From Thioclava marina (GTDB taxonomy: Bacteria; Pseudomonadota; Alphaproteobacteria; Rhodobacterales; Rhodobacteraceae), in contig NZ_MPZS01000003.1 of assembly GCF_002020135.1 (NCBI RefSeq), positions 496,001 through 560,000 on the forward strand: DNA of 64,000 nt, read 5' to 3'. Shown here piece after piece: positions 1-10,900 of this stretch. The first letter of the stretch is position 1. Each line of letters starts with the position of its first letter. A model generated the notes under the pieces. That model was not told the DNA's origin. It worked only from the letters and a program-made list of their open reading frames with translations, and ran no database searches. Both the position numbers and the translations under genes were made by a program.

Positions 1-1194
1 GCCTGGCATCAGCTTGCGGCCATCGGGCAGCTGCGCCGCTTCGGTCATCGCGACTGTGCAGAGGTAGTAGCTTGCGCCGGATTCGTCCTTGGTGGCCGAG
101 GCGGCCACGACGCGCACCATCCCCGCGACTTCGGGGGTCGTGCGCTGGTTGAAGGCGGAGAAGCGCAGGCGGACCGCCTGACCGGGCATGACCTGATCGA
201 TGTCGGTGATCGGCAGGCGCGCCTCGACCATCAGCTCGCCATCGGGCACGATCGCCATCACGCGCTCGCCCGGCGCGATCACGCCGTTGACGGTATGCAC
301 GCCCAGCTCGTTGATCACGCCCGCGATCGGAGCGCGGATCTCGGTGCGCGAGAGCCGGTCGCGCGCGGCCACGGCGCGTTCGTGCAGCTCGGCCAGTTGC
401 GCGTCGATGTCGCGCAGTTCCTTTTGCGCCGCGGTGCGGGCTTGATGGTCAAGCTCGAGAATGCGCAGGTTGGACTCGCTGATCTGGCCCTTCACGCGGG
501 CGATATTCGCTTCGATCTCGCCCGCCACCCCGTCAAGCCGCGCCATGTCGCGCTCGACCTCGGTGATCGCGCCCTGTTCGGTCAGGCCTTTCTTCAACAG
601 TTTGGACAGGCGGGTGTGATCCTCGCCGCGCAGCTTGCGCTCGATGCCGTTCGAATGGCTCTGAGCTTCCAGCGCGCGGATTTCATCATCGAACTGGTCG
701 ATCTGGGACAGCAGCTGATCGCGCCGCAGGGCCTGCATCGAGCGGTCATGGAGCAGCAGCCGACGCTCGCCCTCGGCGATCGCAGCGGTCTCGGGGCTGG
801 CGCCGAAGCCAGCGGGAAAAACGATATCCTCAGTGCTGTCGCGCACCGCGATCAGCCGCGCCTTGCGGCCGGCGAGCTCGCGGATCTGGGTCTCCACGAT
901 GCCGAGTTCGGATTTCAGCTGCGTATCGTCGAGACGCAGTACCACATCGCCCGCCTGAACCCGATCACCATTGTCGACGCGGATCTCGTGAATCACCCCG
1001 CCATCGGGATGCTGGACCACCTTGAGCTGGGATTTCACCGCGACCTGTCCATGCGCGATTACCGCGCCGGAGAGTTTCGCCTGCGCCGCCCAGCCGCCGC
1101 CGACGAGGATCAGAGCCCCGAGGAATGCGGTCGCGAAAAGGATCCGGGCGCGGATCGAGAAGAGTTGCGTCTCTGCGGTATCAACCTTGGTCAT
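1..1194 (-). CDS. HlyD-family type I secretion membrane fusion protein (3' end outside window)
   Basis: This is the periplasmic adaptor of a type I secretion system, linking the inner-membrane ABC exporter to a TolC-like outer membrane channel. Reading leftwards from an ATG at 1194, the protein begins MTKVDTAETQLFSIRARI. One membrane segment follows at about residues 17-36. A lipoyl/barrel-sandwich stretch (GQVAVKSQLKVVQHPDGG, then VLRLDD) comes next, as in HlyD/PrtE/AprE. The frame stays open for 398 codons to the window edge, so the C-terminus is missing. It lies 34 bp downstream of an RTX gene and follows the ABC exporter gene in the same direction, so it is the last visible gene of the secretion operon. 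The family call is secure. Confidence 0.9.
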   Translation of the reverse strand, partial: MTKVDTAETQLFSIRARILFATAFLGALILVGGGWAAQAKLSGAVIAHGQVAVKSQLKVVQHPDGGVIHEIRVDNGDRVQAGDVVLRLDDTQLKSELGIVETQIRELAGRKARLIAVRDSTEDIVFPAGFGASPETAAIAEGERRLLLHDRSMQALRRDQLLSQIDQFDDEIRALEAQSHSNGIERKLRGEDHTRLSKLLKKGLTEQGAITEVERDMARLDGVAGEIEANIARVKGQISESNLRILELDHQARTAAQKELRDIDAQLAELHERAVAARDRLSRTEIRAPIAGVINELGVHTVNGVIAPGERVMAIVPDGELMVEARLPITDIDQVMPGQAVRLRFSAFNQRTTPEVAGMVRVVAASATKDESGASYYLCTVAMTEAAQLPDGRKLMPG

Positions 1195-1228
1195 CGATTT
1201 ATCCCCCCACAGGATGTCGGTTCAGGTG

Positions 1229-3130
1229 TTAAGCGCTGTCTTCGGTGTCGAAGACGAAGCAGGTTTCGTCGAGCTCGTGATGGCCATCGAGTTCGATTTC
1301 GAAGTCGAAATCGTCCTCGTCATCCTCGTCGAGGCTGAACTTGGCTTTCACGATGGTGAATTCCTGCGCGTCCTCCTCGTCGAATTCGAAGGCGATGAAG
1401 ACCCCGCCACGGGCTTCTGCGACCTCGCCGGCGCGGCCCGCGAAGAACATGCGCAAATCGCCATAGCCTTCGCCTGCGGGGTCGATCTCCGAGAAGTCGA
1501 TCCGGTCGCCGGGTTCGAAATCGGTGATCCGGTCATGGCCCTGGCCGTTGTTCTGGACCGCGGCGACGGTGTTGAAGACGAAAAGATCCTCTCCCGCGCC
1601 GCCGGTGAAGGCGTTACAGCTGTCGCTCGCCACGATCACGTCGTCACCCGTCCCGGCCATGACGTTCTCGATGTTCGAGATCGTGGCCTGCGCCCCGCCG
1701 ATCGACAGCGTGCCTGCCATAAGATCGACGCGCGCACCTTCAGCGATCCGGCTCAGATCGAGCGTGTCGCAATCGGCGCCGCCATCGTAGCTGTCGCCGT
1801 CGCATTCTTCGGCAGCGGCGAGCACGATCCGGTCCGCACCATCGTCGCCCGAGACGGTGTCCGCCCCTTCGCCGCCGTCAAGCAAGTCATCCCCGTCTCC
1901 GCCGCGAAGCAGATCGGCCCCGGTGCCGCCAAAGAGGCTGTCCGCCCCGGCGCCGCCGTCGAGATAGTCATTGCCCGCCTCGCCATGCAGCGCGTCATCG
2001 CCCGCGCCGCCAAAGACGAGATCGTCGCCCTCGCCGGCAAAGACGATATCATTGCCGGTTCCGCCATAGATCACATCGGCTCCGAGGCCGCCGATCAGCA
2101 CGTCATCGCCCGCGCCGCCGTCGAGCACGTCATCGCCTTCGCGCCCGTAGAGAATGTCGCGGCCCTCGAGGCCCCGGATCGCATCGCGGTCCGGCGTGCC
2201 GACAAGGAGATCATCCTCCGGCGTGCCCGCGATATCGTGGAAATTGGGTGGCAGGATTTCCACCATTGCGGTCTGTTCGACAGCATATTCGCCATCCGTG
2301 ACGAGATAGGTGATCTGCGCCTCGCCCTCGAAGCCCTGATCGGGCTTGAAGAGCCACGCGCCCTCGGCGTGGGCGATCAGTTCGCCACCCTCCGCGCGCA
2401 TCGACAGGATCGAGAGCGGGTCGCCGTCGGGATCGGTGACCCCGGTCAGCAGAACGGCAGCGAGAATGAAGAAGCTCTCGTCGCGCCAGCCAGGCGACAG
2501 GCGCAGCGGCGATTTCGCTTCGGGGGCGCGGTTGCCTTGGGTGTCGGGCGCATTCGGACCCTCCGGCGCAGACGGAGTGGAGACATTTCCTTCGGGTCCT
2601 CTTTGCGACTTGCGGGCCGCATCGCTGCGCGACGAGGTGAAGACCGGCAATTTCGGAAGGTCAAATTCCGCCAACTCGATGGAATCGGGAAAGAACAGCG
2701 TATCCTCGCCTGCCTCGATCGCGGGTGCGCGCTTGGCATGCCAGCGCTGAGGCGACAGTGCGAAGGGCGCAGGCTTGACACCGGGAAAGAGGATCACGTT
2801 GTCGGGCAGGGCCTCATACACATCTTCCTCGCCCTCGGCATCCCGGGTGGGAGGCATTTCAGGAATGTGATGGTAGACCGCGCTCTCGCCTGGACTGGCC
2901 GGGGCGTCGGGCTCATGGGGTGGGGTCCCGGAATGAGCCTCGACGCCCTCGGCCTTCGCGCCCTCGGGCACGAACAGTTTGCTTGCAACCACTCCCCAGG
3001 CAAGTGCAAGCAAGCCAATCGCGGCGCGACCCGTCCAGACGCGCCGGTCTTCGCCCGTGCGATATTTCTGGTGCGGAGCGGTGGCCGCTTCGTCGTCCGG
3101 AATGCCGAGTTCGAGAGAGTCGCGGTCCAT
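1229..3130 (-). CDS. Membrane-anchored RTX calcium-binding protein
   Basis: A 633-residue protein with an unusual layout. A short cytoplasmic N-terminus precedes a hydrophobic segment at about residues 34-52 with no signal peptidase-like site. A Pro/Glu-rich linker follows, then a cadherin-like domain (around VTDPDGDPLSILSM to YLVTDGEYAVEQ). After that come about a dozen GGxGxDxLx-type RTX nonapeptides (roughly residues 300-450). The acidic C-terminus (FDFEIELDGHHELDET) resembles the type I secretion signal of the neighbouring peroxidase. The gene starts 3 bp after the ABC exporter stop and ends 34 bp before hlyD. RTX repeats fold on binding extracellular Ca2+. The N-terminal segment suggests tethering or retention rather than free release, but this is inference. 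The function is unknown. Confidence 0.8.
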   Translation of the reverse strand: MDRDSLELGIPDDEAATAPHQKYRTGEDRRVWTGRAAIGLLALAWGVVASKLFVPEGAKAEGVEAHSGTPPHEPDAPASPGESAVYHHIPEMPPTRDAEGEEDVYEALPDNVILFPGVKPAPFALSPQRWHAKRAPAIEAGEDTLFFPDSIELAEFDLPKLPVFTSSRSDAARKSQRGPEGNVSTPSAPEGPNAPDTQGNRAPEAKSPLRLSPGWRDESFFILAAVLLTGVTDPDGDPLSILSMRAEGGELIAHAEGAWLFKPDQGFEGEAQITYLVTDGEYAVEQTAMVEILPPNFHDIAGTPEDDLLVGTPDRDAIRGLEGRDILYGREGDDVLDGGAGDDVLIGGLGADVIYGGTGNDIVFAGEGDDLVFGGAGDDALHGEAGNDYLDGGAGADSLFGGTGADLLRGGDGDDLLDGGEGADTVSGDDGADRIVLAAAEECDGDSYDGGADCDTLDLSRIAEGARVDLMAGTLSIGGAQATISNIENVMAGTGDDVIVASDSCNAFTGGAGEDLFVFNTVAAVQNNGQGHDRITDFEPGDRIDFSEIDPAGEGYGDLRMFFAGRAGEVAEARGGVFIAFEFDEEDAQEFTIVKAKFSLDEDDEDDFDFEIELDGHHELDETCFVFDTEDSA

Positions 3131-3133
3131 GGT

Positions 3134-4912
3134 TCACCCCACCGCCTGTTCGCGCGTATCAAGCACCGGGGCAGGGGTGGCGCGCGCTTTGGATTTGGCT
3201 TTCGGCAACGGCTTCGTCTCCACGGAGCGATTCACGATTTCGTCCTTGGGACCGAACGCCACGAGCCTGCCGCCCTGCACGAAGCCCACCAGGTTCACCG
3301 CCTCGAGCGCTTTCGGGCGATGCGCGATCACCACCACGATCCCGCCACGGGCGCGCACCGAGGCGATGGCCTTGCTCAGCGCCGCTTCACCCTCGGCGTC
3401 GAGGTTGGAATTGGGTTCGTCGAGCACCACGAGGAACGGATTGCCGAACAGCGCGCGGGCGAGACCCACCCGCTGGCGCTGGCCGGCCGAGAGGGATTTG
3501 CCGAAGGGGCCAAGCTGCGTCTGGTAGCCATCGGGCAGGTGGATGATCGTCTGATGCGCCCCCGCCGCTTTCGCCGCCGCGACGATGTCTTCATGAGTTG
3601 CGTCCGGGGCGAAGCGCGCGATGTTCTGGGCAACGGTGCCCTCCATCAACGAGACCTCTTGCGGCAGGTATCCGATATGCCTGCCCAGATGATCGGGGTG
3701 CCATTGGTCGAGCGCCGCTCCGTCGAAGCGCACATGCCCGCGCAGAAGCGGCCAGACCCCGACGAGCCCCTTGGCCAGCGTGGTCTTGCCCGAGCCGCTC
3801 GGCCCGATCAGGCCAAGTCCGTCGCCCGCCGTCAGATCGAAGCTCACATCGCCCAGCAGGACGGCGCCAGAGCCCGGTGCGACGACCGTCATCCCCTCGA
3901 CCGAGAAGTTCTCGACCGGGGCGGGCAGTTCGACCATCTCGCCATCGTCCTCGATGGTCGCCAGCGTGTCGCGCAGCCGCATGTGGCTGCGCCGCGCGGC
4001 GACAAAGCCTTTCCAGTTGCCGATCGCCATCTCGACCGGCGCGAGCGCGCGCGAGGCGGCAACCGAACAGGCGATGATCGCGCCAGGCGAGAGCTCTCCC
4101 ACGATCGTGAGATAGGCGCCAAGGCCCAGAAGCGCCGATTGCAGCATCATCCGGGTGACCTTCGACAGCCCGCTGAGCGTGCCGGTGATGTCGCTGGTGC
4201 GGGCGTGCAGGCGCAGGTGCTCGGCATTGGCGGTGTCGAACCGTTCGACCGCGCGGCGCCCGAAGCCCATCGCATGCAGCACATCGGCATTGCGCGTGTT
4301 GGTGTCGGCGATCATCGCACGGGTGACGGAGGCCTTTTGCAGATCGCGTCCCGAGCGGCGCGACAGGATCTCGGTGATGACCGTCAGCGTGATCAGCACG
4401 CAGGCGCCGCCGATGGTCATCAGGCCCAGAAGCGGGTGCAGAATATAAACGAAACCGAGAAAGAGCGGCATCCAGGGCAGGTCCAGAAGCGCGATTGCGC
4501 CCGCGCCCGAGACGAAGCTGCGGATCGTGTCGACGTCGCGGCCACGCTCGAGCGCCTCGGAGGTGGAATAGCCAAAGCGCGGCATTTCGATCGCGACGCG
4601 ATGGGCGAGGGGGGCCAGACGGTTGTCGATCCGTGCGCCGACCCGCACGAGGATCTGGTTGCGCAGCACGTCGAACAAGCCCTGGAACAGGTAGAGCGCG
4701 ATCGCCAGAACCGAGAGCGCCAGCAGCGTCGGAACCGACCCGCTGGTCAGCGCCCGGTCGTAGATCTGAAGCATGTAGAACGAGCCTGTCAGGGCCAGAA
4801 GGCTGATGACGAAGGACAGGCCCAGAAGAAAGGCGATCAGCCCGCGATATCGGCCGAGGCGCTCGGAGACCACCTCTTCGCTGGCCTGGAAACGGCGACG
4901 CTTGTTGCTCAT
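3134..4912 (-). CDS. Type I secretion ABC transporter, permease-ATPase (PrtD/HasD-like)
   Basis: This is a fused half-transporter that exports RTX substrates without a Sec signal. Five to six membrane helices occupy about the first 300 residues. The nucleotide-binding domain shows Walker A GPSGSGKTT, signature LSAGQRQRVGLARAL and Walker B VVLDEPNSNLD, followed by the H-loop (VIAHRP). No C39 peptidase domain precedes it, which fits C-terminal-signal substrates. The frame opens upstream at 4981, but the ATG at 4912 is preceded by GGGAGGATCAC, a strong ribosome binding site, and gives the normal family N-terminus MSNKRRR. It lies between the RTX peroxidase and the anchored RTX protein. The secretion role is certain; the substrate is inferred from neighbourhood. 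Confidence 0.92.
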   Translation of the reverse strand: MSNKRRRFQASEEVVSERLGRYRGLIAFLLGLSFVISLLALTGSFYMLQIYDRALTSGSVPTLLALSVLAIALYLFQGLFDVLRNQILVRVGARIDNRLAPLAHRVAIEMPRFGYSTSEALERGRDVDTIRSFVSGAGAIALLDLPWMPLFLGFVYILHPLLGLMTIGGACVLITLTVITEILSRRSGRDLQKASVTRAMIADTNTRNADVLHAMGFGRRAVERFDTANAEHLRLHARTSDITGTLSGLSKVTRMMLQSALLGLGAYLTIVGELSPGAIIACSVAASRALAPVEMAIGNWKGFVAARRSHMRLRDTLATIEDDGEMVELPAPVENFSVEGMTVVAPGSGAVLLGDVSFDLTAGDGLGLIGPSGSGKTTLAKGLVGVWPLLRGHVRFDGAALDQWHPDHLGRHIGYLPQEVSLMEGTVAQNIARFAPDATHEDIVAAAKAAGAHQTIIHLPDGYQTQLGPFGKSLSAGQRQRVGLARALFGNPFLVVLDEPNSNLDAEGEAALSKAIASVRARGGIVVVIAHRPKALEAVNLVGFVQGGRLVAFGPKDEIVNRSVETKPLPKAKSKARATPAPVLDTREQAVG

Positions 4913-4942
4913 GTGATCCTCCCACCAAGATCTTGAGACTTG

Positions 4943-4976
4943 AAAAAACTGTGCCCGGCGATTTCCACCGCCGGGC
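4943..4976 (-). terminator. Hairpin terminator/attenuator between the peroxidase and exporter genes
   Basis: On the minus strand a perfect 8-bp stem (GCCCGGCG / CGCCGGGC, 8-nt loop) is followed within four bases by TTTTTT. It lies 8 bp after the peroxidase stop. A partial terminator here would let the abundant secreted protein be expressed above the exporter genes, as in other type I loci. Confidence 0.7.
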
Positions 4977-4984
4977 GTCACTCG

Positions 4985-7900
4985 TTAGTTCACCCCGTTG
5001 AAATCAGAGGCGTCGAGCGTGTGACGGCCCGAGAGGTCGAGCTCGAAATCAGCTTCGAGATCGTCATCGACATTGCCCGCGATGATCGTGTGCTCGCCGT
5101 CGTCGCGCATCTCGTAAGAGATCCGCAGCTCGCCCGCCGCGCTGAAATCGCCCGCCGCGAAGAGCACGAAGGATTGCGCCCCGGCCGTGCCCTGATCGGC
5201 GTCAATCCCGCTCAGGTCGATCTTGTCGCCCGGTGCGAAGCCGTTGATCCGGTCGCCATCGGCATCGGCGGCCGAGGCGAAGACGAAGGTGTCGTGGCCG
5301 CCGCCGCCATCCATCACGTTGACCGATCCGTTCGCGATGATCGTGTCGTCGCCGCTGCCGGTGATGACATTCTCGAAGCTGTAGATCTGGTCGGCGGTCT
5401 CGCCGATCATTACCTGGCCGTGGCCGTTGGTGCCGTGGCCCAGATCGACCTCCACCGATTGCGAGATCGCGGCATAGTCCAGCGTGTCGGAGCCTTCGCC
5501 GCCCCAGTAGCTGTCGCGCCCGTCCTCTTCGGTCGCGATGACCATGTCGTCGCCCGCATCGGCAAAGACCATGTCGTCGCCCTTTCCGGCTTCGATCACG
5601 TCATTGCCCTCGCCGCCGAAGATCCGGTCCGCGCCCCCGTCGCCGAAGATCATGTCATCGCCTTCATTGCCAAGCGCGTTATCGGCGCCGCCCCCGGCGA
5701 AGATGATGTCGTTGCCGGCCGCGCCGATGAAGGTCTCGTTGGTGTCGTCGCCCACGAGCACCAGCCCCTCGGGCATCGCGCTCTCGTCCTCATCGGGGCT
5801 GTCGGGATCGGTGCCGTCCTGCGCGCTGCCATGGCGCGCATCGACCAGCACGTCCTGCGAACGCTCGCCGCCCACGAGGACGTTGTCGCCGCCGCCGCCC
5901 CGGAAGACGATCCGGTGATCGGAGGTCAGCTGGGAGATGTCCACGGTGTCGTCGCCATCATCGCCGTTCACGGTGATCGTCGAGTAGTTCAGGCTGGTGC
6001 CCGAGAAGTCACCGACAACCGAGACATTGTCGCCGAAGAACCCGCCAGTATTGCCGCCATCGGGCACGCCATTGCCGTTGTCGGCGGTCACGTCGAGCGT
6101 GTTGATGGTGATTTCCTCGATATTGGCCAGTTCGGCGATCACGTCTCCGTTGCGCGTGATGACGATCTCGGCGGCCGCGTTCTGCACGGTCAGGTTCGCC
6201 GCGATTGCCGCCGCGACCGTGTAGATCACGAAGGTCTCGCGCGAGTTGTTGCCCGTCACGATGAACCGGTCGCCCGCGGCGCCATTGGCCCCGCCATCGA
6301 CGAAGTCGCGCCCGTCGGGCCGTGCCGGATTAAAGAAGTTGCCATTGGTCACGTTCCAGACAATCGAGTCATTGCCCGCGCCACCGGTGATCGTGTCATT
6401 GCCCTCGCGGCCATAGATCGTGGTGTCGTTGGTGGACGCGCTCAGGTCGATCACCTGATCGGTGGCATCGCCGGTGACGATGTCGAAGGTCTCGGTGACC
6501 TGCGTGCCCGAGGGATCGGTCGCCTGGATCGTGGCGCTCAGCGCCTCGTTGTTGCCCAAGCCCCCCGAGACGCGTACCTGATCCTGATTGAACCCGCCGA
6601 GGTAGATGCGCGGATCGCCCGAGACGACTTCGTAGTCAGCCTGAGCGCCGAAGGGCACATCTGCGCTCAGACGCGCGATCGTGCTGCCGCCGCCAAAACC
6701 GCTGCCATTGCTGCCAGTCGCGCTCCACATGATGTCCGACATCGGATCGACGTTCAGCGAGACCGTCTCGCCATCGGCGAACTCGGCCCATTCGACACCG
6801 ACGAGAATATCGACGCCATCGGTCGCGACCGGGTTGCCGTTCTGGTCGGTCGGGCTGCGCAGATCGGTGATCTTCACCGCCTGATGACCGTTCATCGAGA
6901 TCAGCTCGATCCGGTAGTCGTCACGGTTACCCGTATAGACCGCCGTATCGGTGCCGTCCGTGCCGGTATCGCCAAGGATATGGCCTAGCGAGCCGTCCGA
7001 GAACACGACGCGGGTGTCGCCCGTGCCATACCAGTTCTCGATGTAGTGATCGACGGTCACCGACTGGTCGTGACGGTTGTCGCCGATCCAGTAGAGGTTC
7101 GAGTCGACGATCACACTGTCGCCGAAGATGAAATCGGCTTGGCCGGTGCTCTCGTCGCCGCCATCGCCCAAGCCCGTCATCCGATCGTCGCCGCCGCCAC
7201 CGACGAGGTAGTTGTTGGCGCCGTTCGAGCCGATGCCGTTTTCATCCGCGCCGGTCAGATCGTCGTTGTAGCGCGAGCCGACAAGGCCTTCGAGGAAGGC
7301 ATACTGGTCCATCAGGACCGATCCGGTGCCCGCGTTGTTCGAAGTCTGAAGGTTCGCGACCACGTTGATATAGGCGTCCTCGTAAGAGCCGATATCCATG
7401 TCGCCCTCGGTGCCGTCGCCGTTGAATTCGATCACCGGGTTCAACTGTGCCGGACTGTCGCCATTGAGACGGTCGCCATCGTTCGCGGTCGGCCCGAGCC
7501 CGCCTTCGAGCAGGTCATTGCCCGACCCGCCGTTGATGTTGTCGTCGCCCACGCCGCCGACCATCCAGTCGGAGCCGTTGCCGCCGAACATCTCGTCGAC
7601 GCTGTCGCCGCCATCCATGTAGTCGTTGCCGTCTCCGCCCATCATCAGGTCGGTGTCGCCTTCGCCATAGAGACGGTCGTCGCCATCGTCGCCGAAGACC
7701 TCGTCGATGCCGTCGCCGCCATGTACCTCGTCATCGCCCTCGTTGCCATGCGAGGTGTCGAGTACACCGGGGCCCGCGAAGATCGTATCGTTGCCCGCAC
7801 CGCCGAGGATGAAATCGTCATTCTCGTAATCGGTGATGTAGTCGTCGCCGTCGCCGCCATAGATATGGTCGTTGCCCTGCGCGCCCTCGATGCGGTCACT

Positions 7901-10900
7901 GCCCTCATCGCCATAGAGCACGTCATCGCCCAGAGCGCCGACGATGAAATCGTCGCCCGAGAGGCCGATCACGGTGATATGGCCGTCATTGGCCGGGCCG
8001 CCGGGGATGGTCTTCACCAGCGAGACATTGTCGATGAAGGCGATATTTCCGCTCGGCGTCGCGTTCACGATCTCGATGCGATAGCCCATCCCGTCATACA
8101 TCGCGTTGACGGGCAGGGTCTCGAGCGTCACGGTCGCCCATTCGCCCGAGCCGACCACGGTCACGTTCGGATCGAGCGAGGCATCCATCAGATGCGTCTC
8201 GGCCAGAACCGAGCCATCCTCGGCCACGATCCGCACGGTCACGTCGAAATCGTTGTTCTGGGCGCGGTTGCCGATGGTGACGGTCAGGGCATAGGTGTTG
8301 CCCTCGGCCAGCGGTCCGTCGCCATTCTGACGCAGCATCCGGTTGGAGCTGATATAGGCCGCCTGCGAGCCGTCATGGCCTGCCTCATCCATCACATTGG
8401 TCGAGGGATCCCAGATCCCGCCGCCTCCAAGCGCGAGGTTGCCATTCGTGGCCACCGCCAGTTCCCATCCTTCGGGCGTCCCTGCGACCCGAACGCCTGC
8501 ACCATTGCTGGTGACGCCGGGGCCGGTGAAATCTTCGGCCTCGAAGCCAGCATTGGCGAGCGCCACGTCCTTCACCTCGTCGGGCAGGCGTTCCAGCGTG
8601 GCGTTGAAATAGTCGTTGTAGCCGTAGTTATCCGTGCCTTCCGCGACCAGACCGTCACGGGCATTGTCGTGAATGGTCCCGGCGGAGGTCGTGCCGTCGA
8701 GCACATAGGTGGCCGAGGGCGTCGCGAAGGCGTCCGGGATATGCTCGAGCCCGGTGGTACGCATGACCAGATGGGCGAATTGCTCGCCGATGATCTGGTC
8801 GCCCAGGTGATGCCCGACCGGCATCCGGTAGAGATAATAGAAGCGGTCGCCATCCTGCAGGCGCTGCGTGAAGTCTAGAAGGATGAAGCTGAAAGTGGTG
8901 CCGAGCGGGCCGTCGAACATCGCCTGTTCGGCCAGACCGCCGACCCAGAGGTCGATATCCCAGAAGCCCTGATCTCCCTCGCCATCCGAGAGCGTCCAGC
9001 CCTCGCCCGGCGTATAGGTGGGCTCGCCCGAGCCGCGCATGAACATCAGCGCCGCGTCATGCATCGGATCGGAAGCATCCGCCGCCGCATCGAGGATCGC
9101 CTGCGCGGCCTCGCGGATCTGCCACAGCTCGCCCGTGCCCGCCTGATAGGCGTCTCGCGCGGCCTGCAGCCCGAACGTGCCGTCCTCGTCGCGCCCATAG
9201 GCCGCGATGAAGTTCACCAGCGATTCCGGGGTGCGCAGATGTGCCCCGAAATCCTCCCAGCTGTGATAGGGCGCGATGCCCGAGCCGTTGGTGTTGTTCG
9301 AGGTGTTCATCGTCAGCCCGTCGAAGACCTGCTGGCGCAGCTCGTTGAGCGTGGGCAGGCCGACATCGCGACCGCGCGCGATATTGAGCGCGGGCAGGTC
9401 GAGCGGCACGCCGACCAGAGACTGTTGCAGCGCGGCGGTGACGAACTCGTCCATCTCGTTGCCCTGCTGGGTCAGCAACCCCGCCGCGATCCCCGAGGCG
9501 CCATAGACGTCGAACTGATCGGGGTTGAGGAAGACGTCGAACAGTCCCTTTTCGACATAGGTCGGTACATAGCCCGGCTCGCCCGGATTGACGCCGGCCT
9601 CGTCGGTCACGGCGATCTGCACCGTCTCGCGCAGCTGCGAATGGCCGAGGCGGAACACGGCCTGCGCGAATTCGAGGCTGATATTGAGGTTGATATCGGC
9701 CGAATAGGACACGAATTCCGGCAGCGCCGGGTAGAGCGTCGTCATGTATTGGTCGACGGCGATGTGATTGTATTCGCTCTCGGTGATGATGCGCGCGGCC
9801 TGATAGACACGCTCGCCGTCCCAGGTGAGGCTGTCCACGATGCCCTGCACGACCGCATCATCGGTCATGTCGAGGCCCGCCCAGCTGTCGAAGGTCGCCT
9901 GATCGACATCGACGGCCAGCCAGCCCTCGTTCTCGGCGCTCTCGCCGTTGAGCCCGCTGAGATCGTTGCTCGCCACCGCATCGCGCACCGCCGCCATCTT
10001 TACGTTGAGCGCCTGGATGTTGTGCTCTTCGTGGAAGACATGGTGGACGGAGGTGAGCGTGATATTTTCGTTCACCCGGCCATCGCCCGAGACCTTGTGA
10101 CGGGCCAGCAGTTCGTCGTCATAGGTGAAGGTGCCCGCGCCCGGGTCGGAAGCCGGGTCCAGCTCATGGCCCTGGGAGTCGAAGCCCGGCGCCGCGCCAT
10201 GCGCGATATCGAGCAAGATCGCCTGATTGGTGGTGCGCACCTCGCCGATATCGGCGGCTGCGCATTGGCCCTCCATCGCATCCGTGAGCGTCCAGCGCAG
10301 GAACGGGTCGAAACCTGCCGCGGCGAGATCCGCATAGGAGGTGTAGGTTACGCCCCCGATCTCGATCCCGGTGGTCGAGGCGATCGCCTCGAGATCGGCC
10401 ACGCTTTGATCCGAGCGGAAGAGGAAATCGCTTTGCGGCGTGTAGGTGAGACGCCCGATCGCATCGGCATTGATCCACGGGCAGTCGAGTACGTCCGTGT
10501 CGATCAGCTCGATCCCGATCCGCGTCGCGTTGACCTTCATGTCGGCCCAGCTCGCCAGCTCGTTCGTGCCATCGACCATCGTTCCGTCGGGCGCCATGGC
10601 CGGACCCATCGAGACGTCGAGCGCGACCAGATTGCCGCTGGCATCGGCGCGATGCACGGTCCCGTCCTCGGCCCCGTTGATCAGCAGCCCCGTGACCGTG
10701 CCGCTGGCATCGTATTGGCGCACCAGCACGTTGACCGCTTCGTGCGAGCCGTAGGTCTGACTCTGGTCGATCATCAGGCCGGTATTGTTGTTGTAGAGCG
10801 GGGTGACGCCTGGCAGCAGGTTGCCGTTCGCGTCGAAATCCGTATCGGGGTTCGACAGCTTCGCCCGGCTCAGCATCATCATGTTCGACACGCCCGAGAT

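Noticed and set aside
1747-2230. Tandem-repeat DNA array or CRISPR-like periodicity
   Set aside because: The periodicity comes from 27-bp codon units of RTX nonapeptides in frame, with no conserved repeat-spacer structure. No CRISPR array was seen anywhere.
1022-4936. A 1304-codon plus-strand open frame opposite the RTX and exporter genes
   Set aside because: It is antisense to genes with clear families; its Ala/Val/Asp/Glu-rich product is the mirror of RTX codons in high-GC DNA.
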